NCBI RefSeq assembly: GCF_004011155.1
Contig: NZ_RJWG01000005.1
Location: 62,001 to 126,000 of the forward strand
From: Clostridium prolinivorans
GTDB lineage: Bacteria; Bacillota; Clostridia; Clostridiales; Clostridiaceae
Length of the DNA stretch: 64,000 nt
Reading direction: 5' to 3'
The position numbers and the translations under genes are program-made. Positions 1-9,356 of this stretch are shown one piece after another. Below the pieces are notes generated by a model. The model made no database searches. It was not told where the DNA came from and saw only the letters and a list, made by a program, of their open reading frames with translations. The stretch's first letter is position 1. Each line of letters opens with the position of its first letter.

Positions 1-1119
1 AAAAAATTAAATTTAAAGGTTCCTACAAATATGGAAGAATTAAAAGCTACTGCTAAAGCTTTTGTTGAACAAGATCCAGACGGGAATGGTAAAAAAGACA
101 CAATAGGTATTGTTGGCCCAGCTAAATCTGGTACTTTAGCAGGAACAGATGGTAATCAATTTGGACTAGATCCTATTTTTAGTGCACATCAATCTTATCC
201 AGGTTACTGGTTAAAAGACAGTAACGGTAAAGTTGTATATGGTTCTACTCAACCTGAAACAAAAAAAGCTTTAGAAGCATTATCAAATATGTATAAAGAA
301 GGATTAATTGATAAAGAATTACTAGTACGTGATGACAGCATGCAGCCAGTTCTTGATGGTAAAGCTGGTATATTCTTCGGGCCTTGGTGGGAAGGTTATA
401 ACATTGCTGATGTTTATAAGCAAAATCCTGCTCCAGATTGGCAAGCTTATGCATCTCCAAGAGCTGAAGATGGAAATTACTATGTTCATTTATCTTCTCC
501 AGCTACTAATTTCTTAGTTGTAAATAAAAATTGTAAAAACCCTGAAGCTGCTGTAAAAGTTATTAATCTTCTTTTAAGAGATGAAGCAAAATGGATAGAA
601 AACGGCTTAAGTAAAAATACAGGTACAGGAGCTGCTTATCCTTTATTCGCTGTATTTGATAATGTAGATGAACTTGAATCCTCTTATAATATACTTAATA
701 AATACATGAAAGGTGAAACTACTATTGAAGATGTAGATTTTAGTACTCATAAACTTCTTAAAGGAGATATGGAAGCAATTAAAAAACTTAAAAAAGAACC
801 ACTAGATGATTATTCTATAAATAATTGGGATTTAAAGAGTGATCTTGTATCTAGCAATCTACCTCGTCTTGTATCTATCATGGTTGGAGATAGACCTCTT
901 TCAACAGAAAAGAACATTAAAGAAGTATATAGCCTTTATTACGGTCAAACAGATACTATGACTTCCAGATGGTCTAATCTTCAAAAACTAGAAAAAGAAA
1001 CTTTCGCTAAAATAATTATGGGTACTGCTCCTATAGATTCTTTCGATGATTTTGTTAATAAATGGAACGCACAAGGAGGAGAAAAAATATTAAAAGAAAT
1101 TGCTGAAATAAGTAAATAA
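1..1119 (+). CDS. Extracellular sugar-type solute-binding protein, 3' part (5' end outside window)
   Basis: The reading frame is open from the first base: codons before the first ATG (position 31) read KKLNLKVPTNMEEL, the usual lead into the PTNMEELKATAKAF helix of family 1 (LplA-like) carbohydrate-binding proteins. The gene therefore starts upstream and the lipoprotein signal is not visible. The segment DPDGNGKKDTIGI is the calcium-loop-like motif common in this family, and WWEGYNIAD and the C-terminal FDDFVNKWNAQGGEKI also fit. Its expected role is to capture an oligosaccharide outside the cell for an ABC importer. The partner permeases are not in the window. Substrate unknown. The family is clear; only the 5' truncation by the window limits the call. 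Confidence 0.85.
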   Translation, partial: KKLNLKVPTNMEELKATAKAFVEQDPDGNGKKDTIGIVGPAKSGTLAGTDGNQFGLDPIFSAHQSYPGYWLKDSNGKVVYGSTQPETKKALEALSNMYKEGLIDKELLVRDDSMQPVLDGKAGIFFGPWWEGYNIADVYKQNPAPDWQAYASPRAEDGNYYVHLSSPATNFLVVNKNCKNPEAAVKVINLLLRDEAKWIENGLSKNTGTGAAYPLFAVFDNVDELESSYNILNKYMKGETTIEDVDFSTHKLLKGDMEAIKKLKKEPLDDYSINNWDLKSDLVSSNLPRLVSIMVGDRPLSTEKNIKEVYSLYYGQTDTMTSRWSNLQKLEKETFAKIIMGTAPIDSFDDFVNKWNAQGGEKILKEIAEISK

Positions 1120-1167
1120 TATTATATACATTAAAATTATAAAATAATAGTTCATTATTCAAAATAA

Positions 1168-1293
1168 CTATTATTAACTCACAAAATGTCTTTTATTAAA
1201 TATTGACCATTATATATAATATAATAGAAATTTAAAAACACTATAAATTGTATAGTAGAAATTAATTTAAAGCTTATTGTGAGTTAATAATAC
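1168..1293. repeat. Putative MITE-like element bounded by 17-bp inverted repeats
   Basis: Positions 1168-1184 and 1277-1293 are inverted copies matching at 16 of 17 bases (TATTATTAACTCACAA core). The interior is almost pure A+T. About 50 bases of the right half (1241-1290) resemble 7391-7437 in another intergenic gap. No coding capacity is seen. It could be a small non-autonomous element or just a long stem in the 3' region of the binding-protein gene. Confidence 0.4.
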
Positions 1294-1304
1294 TATAAAA
1301 AAGT

Positions 1305-1335
1305 AAAATTAGAGGATATGATTTCCTCTAATTTT
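1305..1335. terminator. Intrinsic terminator, probably bidirectional
   Basis: A perfect 12-bp stem (1305-1316 with 1324-1335) has a 7-base loop and is followed by ATTTT on the plus strand, with A-rich sequence on the other side. It lies between convergent genes. Confidence 0.75.
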
Positions 1336-1358
1336 ATTTTAACTGTAAATATTCTTTT

Positions 1359-3068
1359 TTATTTTATATTATTATTTTTAAAACTTGTTGTTGAAACTAT
1401 GTTATTATCTTTAATATCTAAATATTTTATTTCAACCATATCTCCTTCTTTAGTTAAAACTATATCAACTCCGGCAGATTTATTTACCATATAAATAGTT
1501 TCTAATCCATCAAGTTTAAGATAAAAAATTGTATTTCCGTCTTCAGTTATTGCATTTATTCTTGAAACTTTTCCTGTAATAGTCTTTTCCTCAGCTTTAA
1601 TACTATTTGCATTTTTATCTCCTACTTCATTTATTTTGCCATAAGCAATAGCATTTTTAAATGAATCAAGGGCTGCAGTTTTATTATCTTCAAGCACTAC
1701 ATAACTATTTTTAGCAGAAACTATCCCTACCTTTACTAAAGCTCCATCAGTTTTATTTACCACTGGAACTACCCATGCTTCAGCACCGAAAATATTATAA
1801 AACAAAGGCTGTACAGGAGTCCAATTTGCTTTATTAGCTCCTATAGTTTTATCTACAGCATTCATAGCTCCTTTGCCATTTATATATCCTGATGTTTTAT
1901 AATAAATCATATCTCCATTTCTCATATCCATAAGAGTATATCCTGTCATAGTTGTTGAATTTTCTGATGTATTTGTATGGTCAGTAAACCACTTCATTCT
2001 TCCATCACTATCTATGACTCCAGTAACTTCAGTAGAATTTACATCAAGTCCTCCTATACTTGTTTGAGAAACCCAATTTGTAGGTACATGAACTCCTATC
2101 TTTGCAAAAATTTTATTGAAAAATCCTTTAGAAAGTGTACCAAAATATCTATTATAATCTTCAGAAATATCAGAAGGATAAACTTCATCTACCCATTCAG
2201 GAGCTTTATCTTTACTATAATCAGTAATTTTTCCATCCTTAAAAGACACTAAAAGTACACCATCAACAACTGCACCTTTACGTCCATATTTATAATGTCC
2301 ATAACTTCCTACATAATAAGGATTTCCTTCTTCATCAAGTTCAGCATTTGCTTGAAACAGTATTGCTCCAGGTTTAGCTCTTCTAAGTGCCCTATAAAGA
2401 TTATGCCCAAAAGATAAAGATTCTGCTTTATTAATAGGCATATTAATAATTTTTGCCTCTTCCTGCTTTTCTGCTGAAACAACCATAACTCCAGGTATTT
2501 CTTTATTTGTAAGTGATCTAAAAAATCCATCTACCTCAATTGGTGCTACATAAAAAGCCTCTCCTTTAGCCATAGTTATTCCAAGTTCACCTACTTTATA
2601 AACACTAGGATTAGGAAGTGTTCCAAGCATTTTCTGCATTTCATAATAAGCTGTTTCTGGTGATATAATAATGACATGTTCAGCATCTATTTGAGAAATT
2701 TTTTCTGTACTTTCTTTAACTGGTACCATTTGTGCAAGTTTTTTAGCATTACCTGTTATATAAGGCAGAGTATTATATAATATACTTAAAATAAAAAATA
2801 AAATCATAACTGGTACAAAGAAAGATTTAGATTTAGATTTATTCTTATATTTGTTTTTCTCGCTTGATATAGTATAAAATATAATTTGAATAATAATTGG
2901 AATATAAAGCATAGAAAAAATAAAAGAAATACTTTTATCGTATTTACAAATATAAAACACAAAAAATGATATTATCCCTCCTAAAATTCCCCTTATAATT
3001 TGTTCTTGTAAATCTTCTTTTTTAATACTAGGTTTTAAAAACAATAAAATAAGTAATAAATAATACAT
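1359..3068 (-). CDS. Unrecognised membrane-anchored protein with large extracytoplasmic domain
   Basis: I do not recognise the family. The open frame extends to 3113, but the start chosen is the ATG at 3068, which is preceded by a GAGGGGG ribosome site; the 5' extension lacks one. The product is 569 residues. The N-terminal ~110 residues hold about four hydrophobic segments, including the opening MYYLLLILLFLKPS. The remaining ~450 residues are hydrophilic. The last ~70 residues (TITGKVSRINAI onward) look like a small beta-barrel of OB-fold type. The middle part is rich in Gly and aromatic residues and has no catalytic motif I can name. It stands alone, convergent with the binding-protein gene. 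A surface or envelope role is inference only. Confidence 0.7.
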   Translation of the reverse strand: MYYLLLILLFLKPSIKKEDLQEQIIRGILGGIISFFVFYICKYDKSISFIFSMLYIPIIIQIIFYTISSEKNKYKNKSKSKSFFVPVMILFFILSILYNTLPYITGNAKKLAQMVPVKESTEKISQIDAEHVIIISPETAYYEMQKMLGTLPNPSVYKVGELGITMAKGEAFYVAPIEVDGFFRSLTNKEIPGVMVVSAEKQEEAKIINMPINKAESLSFGHNLYRALRRAKPGAILFQANAELDEEGNPYYVGSYGHYKYGRKGAVVDGVLLVSFKDGKITDYSKDKAPEWVDEVYPSDISEDYNRYFGTLSKGFFNKIFAKIGVHVPTNWVSQTSIGGLDVNSTEVTGVIDSDGRMKWFTDHTNTSENSTTMTGYTLMDMRNGDMIYYKTSGYINGKGAMNAVDKTIGANKANWTPVQPLFYNIFGAEAWVVPVVNKTDGALVKVGIVSAKNSYVVLEDNKTAALDSFKNAIAYGKINEVGDKNANSIKAEEKTITGKVSRINAITEDGNTIFYLKLDGLETIYMVNKSAGVDIVLTKEGDMVEIKYLDIKDNNIVSTTSFKNNNIK

Positions 3069-3386
3069 TTTTATCCCCCTCATATTTAATACATTTTGTA
3101 TTCTGAAACACAAAATGCAATATTAATAAAATTATTATAAGTTATACAATACCATATTGCAAATAACTTTTTTATCATTTTTATCCTAATACATTTGCCT
3201 TACATCTTTAAAGCTTTATATATATTATTAAATTCTGTAATCTTATTTTTTCTTTATATTTCTCTATATTTATAATATAATCGTTAATTTTAAAGTTTTC
3301 TTTAATAAGCCGCTATTATTATCCACTTTTTTCTATTAATATGATATAATTGAAGAAAATCTATAATTTTAAAGGAGATAATAATC
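3069..3386. promoter_or_regulatory. Divergent intergenic region with extended -10 promoter for the esterase
   Basis: This 318-base gap separates divergent genes. TATAAT at 3345-3350 preceded by TGA gives an extended -10 element about 35 bases before the esterase start; the -35 match is poor. Nothing else was recognised. Confidence 0.5.
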
Positions 3387-4163
3387 ATGGCTTTAATTCA
3401 TTGTGATTTTTTTTCTGAAGTATTAGGTTTTTCAACTTCAATGTGTGTAATACTGCCTCAAAATACAATTTCTCAAATTGGAATGAAAGGTTCTATAAAA
3501 AAGGAAAAATATCCAACTTTATATTTACTTCATGGACTATCTGATGATCATACTATTTGGCAAAGGCGAACTTCTATTGAAAGATATGTTTCTGAACTGG
3601 GAATTGCTGTTGTAATGCCAAACGCTGGAAGAAGTTTTTATACAAATATGAAGCATGGATATAATTATTTTACATTTATATCAGAAGAACTTCCTAATAT
3701 AGCAAGGCAATTTTTCCCTCTTTCTGAAAAAAGAGAAGATAATTTTATTGCAGGATTATCTATGGGAGGATATGGTGCTTTTAAAATAGCTTTAAGCTGT
3801 CCTGAAAAATATGCTGCTGCAGCAAGTCTTTCTGGAGTTTTAGATATAAATAGCCGCGTAAAAAGTGATGATATTATAAGTAATAATGAATTATATAATA
3901 TTTTTGGCGAGTTAGATTCTGTACCTAATAGTGAACATGATTTATTTTATTTAGCTCAAAATTTAATAAATTCAGGTTCAATTAAGCCAAAACTTTTTCA
4001 ATGCTGCGGCACTGAAGACTTTCTATATGAAAATAATCAAAATTTTAAGAATTTTATAGTAAAAACTGATTTTGATTATACATATATTGAAGGACCTGGA
4101 AGTCATACATGGGATTACTGGGATAAAAATATTCAAAACGTTTTAAACTGGCTTCCATTATAA
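3387..4163 (+). CDS. Alpha/beta-hydrolase esterase, tributyrin esterase / S-formylglutathione hydrolase type
   Basis: The product has 258 residues. It is a serine esterase of the EstA / esterase D-like family that hydrolyses short acyl esters in the cytoplasm. The nucleophile elbow GLSMGGYG, the Asp region CGTEDF and the His region [10 protein letters not shown] give the expected catalytic triad in order. The N-terminus [19 protein letters not shown] is typical of clostridial and streptococcal tributyrin esterases. The ribosome site AAAGGAG precedes the ATG well. It is monocistronic between two gaps, so context says little about substrate. Family assignment is firm, physiological substrate open. 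Confidence 0.88.
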   Translation: MALIHCDFFSEVLGFSTSMCVILPQNTISQIGMKGSIKKEKYPTLYLLHGLSDDHTIWQRRTSIERYVSELGIAVVMPNAGRSFYTNMKHGYNYFTFISEELPNIARQFFPLSEKREDNFIAGLSMGGYGAFKIALSCPEKYAAAASLSGVLDINSRVKSDDIISNNELYNIFGELDSVPNSEHDLFYLAQNLINSGSIKPKLFQCCGTEDFLYENNQNFKNFIVKTDFDYTYIEGPGSHTWDYWDKNIQNVLNWLPL

Positions 4164-4211
4164 TTCAAATCAATTATTAATTAATTCATATATTTAAATA
4201 TAAATTAAAGG

Positions 4212-4253
4212 TGATTAAGCAAATTTAAATATATAATTAAATTTGTTTAATCA
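4212..4253. terminator. AT-rich hairpin terminator between convergent genes
   Basis: Two 17-base arms (4212-4228 and 4237-4253) pair with one G-T wobble across an 8-base loop. It sits just after the esterase stop and just before the DUF1846 stop, so it can serve both genes. Confidence 0.6.
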
Positions 4254-4270
4254 TCTCTTTCTATTTATTC

Positions 4271-5779
4271 TTAATTTATATAATAAAGATTTTCTGAAGG
4301 ATATTGAGCATCACTAGTAACATCTATATCAAGTCTTCTAAATATTTCTTCATCTGATCTGCTTAATATTGTAGTTGAATGTGCTTGACATCCTTTTAAC
4401 AGTGGAAGTTTTTGAAGTGCTACTTCTGCTATGGGATTTGTAGCAGCACATATGCTAAGTGCAATCAAAATTTCTTCACAGTTTAATGCTGTACTCTTAC
4501 TTTTTAAATTTTGTGATTTTAAATTTATAATAGGCTCAAGTATTAATGGTGATATAAGATAAATATCATCATCTATATTAGCAAGATATTTAACAGCATT
4601 TAAAATTACAGCCGCAGTTGCATTCATAACATCTGAGCTTTTACCTGTTAAAATAGTACCATCTTCTAATTCAAGAGCTACAACAGAACACACTTCACTT
4701 CCATTAATTTCTCCTTTTAATTTAGATGCACGTTCTCTTGCAGGTATAACAACCTTTCTATCTTCTGGCTTAAGTTTAAGTTCTTCCATAATAATTTTAA
4801 TTCTTTGAAAAGTTTCTAAATCAACATATCCTTTTTTATATTCACATGCTGTTTCGAAATATCTTCTTATAATTTCTTGTTTTGAAGCCTCTTTAACAAC
4901 TTCATCATCAATAATTCCAAAACCAACTCTATTAACTCCCATATCAGTTGGTGATTTATATATAGATTCTTTACCTGTTATTTTTTCTATAATTCTTTTA
5001 AGAACCGGAAAAGTTTCTATATCGCGATTATAATTTACAGCTAATTCATTATATGCATCAAGATGAAAAGAATCAATCATATTAACATCTTTAAGGTCTA
5101 CTGTAGCTGCTTCATAAGCTATATTTAAAGGATGCTTTAAAGGAATATTCCAAACTGGGAATGTTTCAAATTTTGAATATCCTGCAACTTTGCCTCTTTT
5201 ATATTCATGATAAAGCTGACTTAAACAAGTAGCTAATTTTCCGCTGCCTGGTCCTGGAGCAGTTACTACTACTATAGGTTTTGTTGTTTCAATATATGGG
5301 TTTGAGCCATAACCTTTATCACTTACAATATTGTCCACATCTGTTGGATACCCTTCAATAGCTTTATGCTTATATACCTTAATCCCTCTTCGTTCAAGTT
5401 TATTTATAAAAACATTAGTAGCAGGCTGCCCATTATACCTTGTTATAACTACACTATTTATATCAAGGTCATATTCTCTTAAGTCGTCTATAAGCCTTAA
5501 AACATCCATATCATAGGTTATTCCAAAATCTCCTCTTATCTTATTTCTTTCTATATCTCCTGCATAAACGCAAATAATTACCTCAAGCTTGTCTTTAAGT
5601 TCATGAAGTACCTTTATTTTAGCATTTTCATCAAATCCAGGTAATACTCTTTTAGCATGCATGTCAAAAAGAAGCTTACCTCCAAATTCAATATAAAGCT
5701 TGTCATAATTATTAACTCTCTCTAATATATATTTTGATTGTTCTTTAAGATATTTTTCATGATCAAATCCTTTTTTCAT
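4271..5779 (-). CDS. DUF1846 family protein
   Basis: The product has 502 residues, close to the family norm. The start is the ATG at 5779, preceded by GGTGGTGGG; the frame can be extended five codons to a TTG inside that ribosome site, which is unlikely. The N-terminus [21 protein letters not shown] is characteristic of DUF1846, a conserved cytoplasmic family in Firmicutes. [16 protein letters not shown] near residue 175 resembles a nucleotide-binding glycine-rich loop, as expected for an ATP-grasping fold, but the biochemical role is not established. It is followed downstream by a terminator hairpin. Identity of the family is confident; function unknown. Confidence 0.88.
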   Translation of the reverse strand: MKKGFDHEKYLKEQSKYILERVNNYDKLYIEFGGKLLFDMHAKRVLPGFDENAKIKVLHELKDKLEVIICVYAGDIERNKIRGDFGITYDMDVLRLIDDLREYDLDINSVVITRYNGQPATNVFINKLERRGIKVYKHKAIEGYPTDVDNIVSDKGYGSNPYIETTKPIVVVTAPGPGSGKLATCLSQLYHEYKRGKVAGYSKFETFPVWNIPLKHPLNIAYEAATVDLKDVNMIDSFHLDAYNELAVNYNRDIETFPVLKRIIEKITGKESIYKSPTDMGVNRVGFGIIDDEVVKEASKQEIIRRYFETACEYKKGYVDLETFQRIKIIMEELKLKPEDRKVVIPARERASKLKGEINGSEVCSVVALELEDGTILTGKSSDVMNATAAVILNAVKYLANIDDDIYLISPLILEPIINLKSQNLKSKSTALNCEEILIALSICAATNPIAEVALQKLPLLKGCQAHSTTILSRSDEEIFRRLDIDVTSDAQYPSENLYYIN

Positions 5780-5868
5780 TTTACCCACCACCAAATTATC
5801 ATAAGTTTTTCTATATATAATGCTGCAATTTTCAACTTTATTATTATATCACATAGTACAAATCTAAT

Positions 5869-7140
5869 TTACTCTTTTTTGTGTGCATTTTCAATTTCTT
5901 TTTTTAATGCTTTAAAATCTTCAAAGTTTAAAACCTCTGCATAATCATCTTCAAAATCATCTATACTTACTTCAGGTTCAACATAGTTTATAATTTCTTC
6001 ATAAATATTTTTAAAATCAATTGTACCTATAAGCCTTTGAAATTCGTTTTTAGGGCTATTTCCATCTAATAATACTTCTTTACCTAAAGAAGTTATATCA
6101 AATCCATTTGCCATAATAAAATAAAGCTTAATCAAAGGAATGTTAGAAATATCTGCCTGAATAAGCTGTTCAAAACTAAACAAAAAATCAAATCTATTAT
6201 TATAAATAGGCTGTATAAATTGTAAATAGTGCCCAAGCGGAGTCAATAAATAAGCATCCATAATAAATGAAAACTCTACACTTAAAGCAATGCCAAAAAA
6301 TCTTTCTTCAGGTATTTTATATATTTCGCTTTCACTTATAGGTTTAAAAAGTAATTCACTTAAAGATGTTATATCAATATCAATATTAAATTTTTTAAAT
6401 ATTTTATAACTATATTCATTAAGATTTTGAGAATTATTAAACAATTCAAATAAAGCTTTCTTTGAAAAAGTACTTCTATCAAAATTAAAAGATTGCAATA
6501 AAATTTTTGAGGCATTAGAAATTATTGCATCTACTATTTTTTTTAATTGTTCTATTTTAGAAAGGCTGAAAAATTTCTTAACATTATTTAAATTTTGCAT
6601 AGCTCTATATGTACCAATTGAAGGCATTTTTTTTATTAAATTAAGTTCATAGGCAATATTAGTTAAAAAAGTTACATAAAATATTTCTTTAAAAGTTAAT
6701 TTATTAATTATTTTATTTCTTTCTTCTTCTAAAAGTAATCCTGACTCATCTATGCCTACATCTGGAGAACAATATTCTAAAAATAACTTAATGTCTTCTA
6801 AAACAGGATGGTTATCAATAGTAAATAATTTATATTCATATTTAAATTCCTTTAAAGTTCTGTTTTTATAAATGGGATTAATTATTGGAACTACTCTAAA
6901 TTTATCCCCAAATTTATCTTGAACTTGAAGATTTGCGAAATTTGAAGGAGACAATGGAGTGTTATCTACAAAAGAAGAATAATACCATATTCTGTAAAAA
7001 TAAGGTATCGCTTTTACTATAATTCGTTTCTCTTTTGGAGAAAATTCATTATATTCAAAGAAAAAATCTTCTGTAAAAAGTTTAAGTATATCATTCATAT
7101 ATTCATTATTATTGCAAAATTTTAATATATCCTTATTCAA
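5869..7140 (-). CDS. Unrecognised 423-residue cytoplasmic protein
   Basis: I do not recognise this protein. It starts with TTG, supported by GAAAGGATG 7-8 bases upstream. It has no signal peptide or membrane segment, is rich in Phe, Lys, Asn and Ile, and is mostly predicted helical. The C-terminus is acidic (EVSIDDFEDDYAEVLNFEDF) and ends in a lysine-rich helix. Two phrases, TPLGHYLQF and DITSLGKEVL, look like repeated small-domain motifs of the kind seen in helical repeat or pRiA4b-ORF3-like proteins, but this is weak. It lies 89 bases upstream of the DUF1846 gene on the same strand, so the two could be co-transcribed. Confidence 0.7.
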   Translation of the reverse strand: MNKDILKFCNNNEYMNDILKLFTEDFFFEYNEFSPKEKRIIVKAIPYFYRIWYYSSFVDNTPLSPSNFANLQVQDKFGDKFRVVPIINPIYKNRTLKEFKYEYKLFTIDNHPVLEDIKLFLEYCSPDVGIDESGLLLEEERNKIINKLTFKEIFYVTFLTNIAYELNLIKKMPSIGTYRAMQNLNNVKKFFSLSKIEQLKKIVDAIISNASKILLQSFNFDRSTFSKKALFELFNNSQNLNEYSYKIFKKFNIDIDITSLSELLFKPISESEIYKIPEERFFGIALSVEFSFIMDAYLLTPLGHYLQFIQPIYNNRFDFLFSFEQLIQADISNIPLIKLYFIMANGFDITSLGKEVLLDGNSPKNEFQRLIGTIDFKNIYEEIINYVEPEVSIDDFEDDYAEVLNFEDFKALKKEIENAHKKE

Positions 7141-7560
7141 TTTTTACATCCTTTCTTACATCCACAAAAATGAACTTTTTTAAAAACTATAACTTATATT
7201 ATAAACTATATATAATGATAATATAAAGACTAGTATTTATATTTTTTATATTTTTATTATGTGAATATTTTTGTTATATATAATGATTGCACTATAAAAA
7301 GTATTTTTATTGAAAATTAACTGTTATATAACTATATAGGTACAATAGTAAACTTTAAATTCTATAATAAATACTAATAATATAATAAATACTATAAATT
7401 GTATAAAAAGTTAATTTAAAACTTATTGAAGCTTAATCATATAATTTTATTTTATATATAAATTTAAAGTTTAAATAAATAAAATTTAAGGCAGTTAATA
7501 ATTTTAGTTAATATTCACTGAAATTACTAACTGCCATTTGTTTTTTATCATTACTAAAAA
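7141..7560. other. 420-base AT-rich gap with partial copy of a dispersed repeat
   Basis: Bases 7380-7437 resemble 1215-1290 (ATAATATAATA, then ACTATAAATTGTATA, TTAATTTAAA and CTTATTG blocks in the same order). The outer inverted repeats of the first copy are not preserved here. The rest is featureless A+T apart from the terminator at 7490-7546. Confidence 0.4.
7490..7546. terminator. Hairpin terminator downstream of the holin-like gene
   Basis: Arms 7490-7507 and 7518-7535 (GGCAGTTA / TAACTGCC outer core, 16 of 18 paired) are followed by ATTTGTTTTTT on the plus strand. The minus-strand reading has a weaker U-tract but lies just past the stop at 7561. Confidence 0.6.
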
Positions 7561-7929
7561 TTATAAAACTTTTCTTCCTGGGAGTATCATATTTATAACT
7601 CCTATAATTAATGCGGCTATTATTGCGCTTAACATACTTATATTAAATCCTGATACAATGTAACTTGTTAAGTAAATTATAGCTGCCGATACTAAAAAAC
7701 CTGTTATACCTCTTCCAAAAGGAGTTGCATCAAATCCTGTAAGCTTTTCTATAAGATAATCTATGACACCTATTACTGCAGAAGCTATAAGAAGCGGCCA
7801 AATACCACTAATAGTAAAGCCTGGTGTAAGAAAAGCTACTACAGCTAATGTAATTGCAGAAACAATTATTCTTACAATCATATGACCTATACCAAATTCC
7901 TTATCAGCTTCCTTTCTTTTGCCTTCCAT
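7561..7929 (-). CDS. Small membrane protein of the phage holin 4 superfamily 2 (YvlD-like)
   Basis: The product has 122 residues with about four hydrophobic segments and few charges. The order GPLLIAS-type helix, FGRGITGFLVSAAIIYLTSYIV and IIAALIIGVINMILPGR matches the PF04020 family, whose members are mostly chromosomal membrane proteins of unknown function despite the holin name (B. subtilis YvlD is one). A strong AAAGGAGG ribosome site precedes the ATG. No phage genes are nearby, so a lysis role is unlikely. It is probably a single-gene unit with its own terminator. Confidence 0.82.
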   Translation of the reverse strand: MEGKRKEADKEFGIGHMIVRIIVSAITLAVVAFLTPGFTISGIWPLLIASAVIGVIDYLIEKLTGFDATPFGRGITGFLVSAAIIYLTSYIVSGFNISMLSAIIAALIIGVINMILPGRKVL

Positions 7930-8109
7930 AGAAAAACCTCCTTTTATTTTATTTTATATTATGATTATTTAACTTAATCATATATATTATTATTTAAACA
8001 TAACTCGAATCTTATGTATTATTTTATAATGCAATTTTTTACTTTTTTAAAAGTAATTTTATAAATTTTTAATTTCAAAGTAAAATCAACTTATATTAAA
8101 TATTTATTT

Positions 8110-8874
8110 TTATTTTTTCTTAATTTTTTTCTTTATCTCTTCTATAGCACTTTCAAATTTTTTTGAGTTTAAACGTGGATACGCCTTTAATAATCTTCTT
8201 TGTCTTAAATTTATTTTAAGAAGTAATTTTTCTTTTGATTCTTTAAGAGCATTTATTCTCTTATCTATAATTAGAATACTTTCTTTATTTATTTTTTCAT
8301 TCATAAGTTTATCTACATTATTTTTAATCTCCATTAATATGTCTTGAATTTCAGTAAATAATCTCTTAAAAGCAATTAAATTATTTATAGTAAAAATTAT
8401 ATCTAATAACAAAATAATTAATACTGTAATAAATACCAATTTATTGTTTTTATCTACTATCAAATACACAATTTTTGATACTTTAGGATTTATAATTTTA
8501 GCAAAAAATACTGAAATAATTCCCCAAAATATTGAAAATCTTAAACAAACATATCCCTTTATATTGAATTTTAAATTAGAATAATCCCACCATCTTGTAT
8601 TAAAAGCTGCTTCAAGAACATAACCTGTAACTAACTCAATAATTGAAGCTATTAATGCTCCTGCAACAAATATATAAATATAATTATTACTTATTATATC
8701 TATCAAGATAATAAGTAATACAGCTGTTGTACCATATATAGGGCAAACAGGTCCTCTTAAAAATCCTCTATTAATAAACCTTTTTTCCCTTAATAAATGA
8801 TAAATAACTTCTAAAACCCATCCTAAAAAAGAATAAATTATAAAAGAATAAAATAAATAATAAAATTTTTCCAT
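8110..8874 (-). CDS. Putative ABC-transporter type IV family membrane protein (PF06541-like)
   Basis: The product has 254 residues. The N-terminal ~175 residues carry about five membrane helices, starting with FYYLFYSFIIYSFLGWVLEVIYH and followed by RGPVCPIYG. That FLGW..E..Y and GP..PIYG pattern is typical of the PF06541 family, found widely in Firmicutes. The C-terminal ~80 residues are a lysine-rich helical, probably coiled, cytoplasmic tail. Despite the family title, no ATPase partner is adjacent. Ribosome site AGAGG. Function unknown. Confidence 0.78.
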   Translation of the reverse strand: MEKFYYLFYSFIIYSFLGWVLEVIYHLLREKRFINRGFLRGPVCPIYGTTAVLLIILIDIISNNYIYIFVAGALIASIIELVTGYVLEAAFNTRWWDYSNLKFNIKGYVCLRFSIFWGIISVFFAKIINPKVSKIVYLIVDKNNKLVFITVLIILLLDIIFTINNLIAFKRLFTEIQDILMEIKNNVDKLMNEKINKESILIIDKRINALKESKEKLLLKINLRQRRLLKAYPRLNSKKFESAIEEIKKKIKKK

Positions 8875-9356
8875 ATATCTACCTCTTCATAATATATTTT
8901 TATATACTAACAACCTATGTTTAAGTTTTATCTTTTATTAGAAATTATTTGAATTTTATATCATATTAATAATTACAATTGTTTATTACTTTTATTTTTA
9001 TAATTATCATATTTTCTATTTTATCATTTAAATTTTTTAAATGATAGTATAATTCTAATTTTTATAATATAGCTAAAATAAGAACTTAATATACCCTAAA
9101 ATAAATAATACATTTTTATTATATCTATATATTGGGATATATCAATATTTTAAAAAGATTTTTATAAGAAATCAGAATATATAGAATATATTTTTTAAAA
9201 TAATTAGATATTATAATAATTAAATTTTATTATTGTTTATATTTACCTGATTTTGGTTTATAATTAAAGTAACATATTAATTATTTTTTATGAAAAACTA
9301 AATTTTAGATGTATAATTTTAAAATTTTACATCTAAATCTCAAGGAGGTGTTTTTA
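8875..9356. other. 480-base AT-rich divergent gap
   Basis: The gap separates the divergent membrane-protein and GerMN genes. TATAAT occurs near 9259 but I cannot pair it with a convincing -35 box. No repeat, RNA or small gene was recognised. Confidence 0.4.

Noticed and set aside
7561-7929. Phage lysis module
   Set aside because: The holin-type family name is misleading here; no endolysin or phage genes adjoin it.
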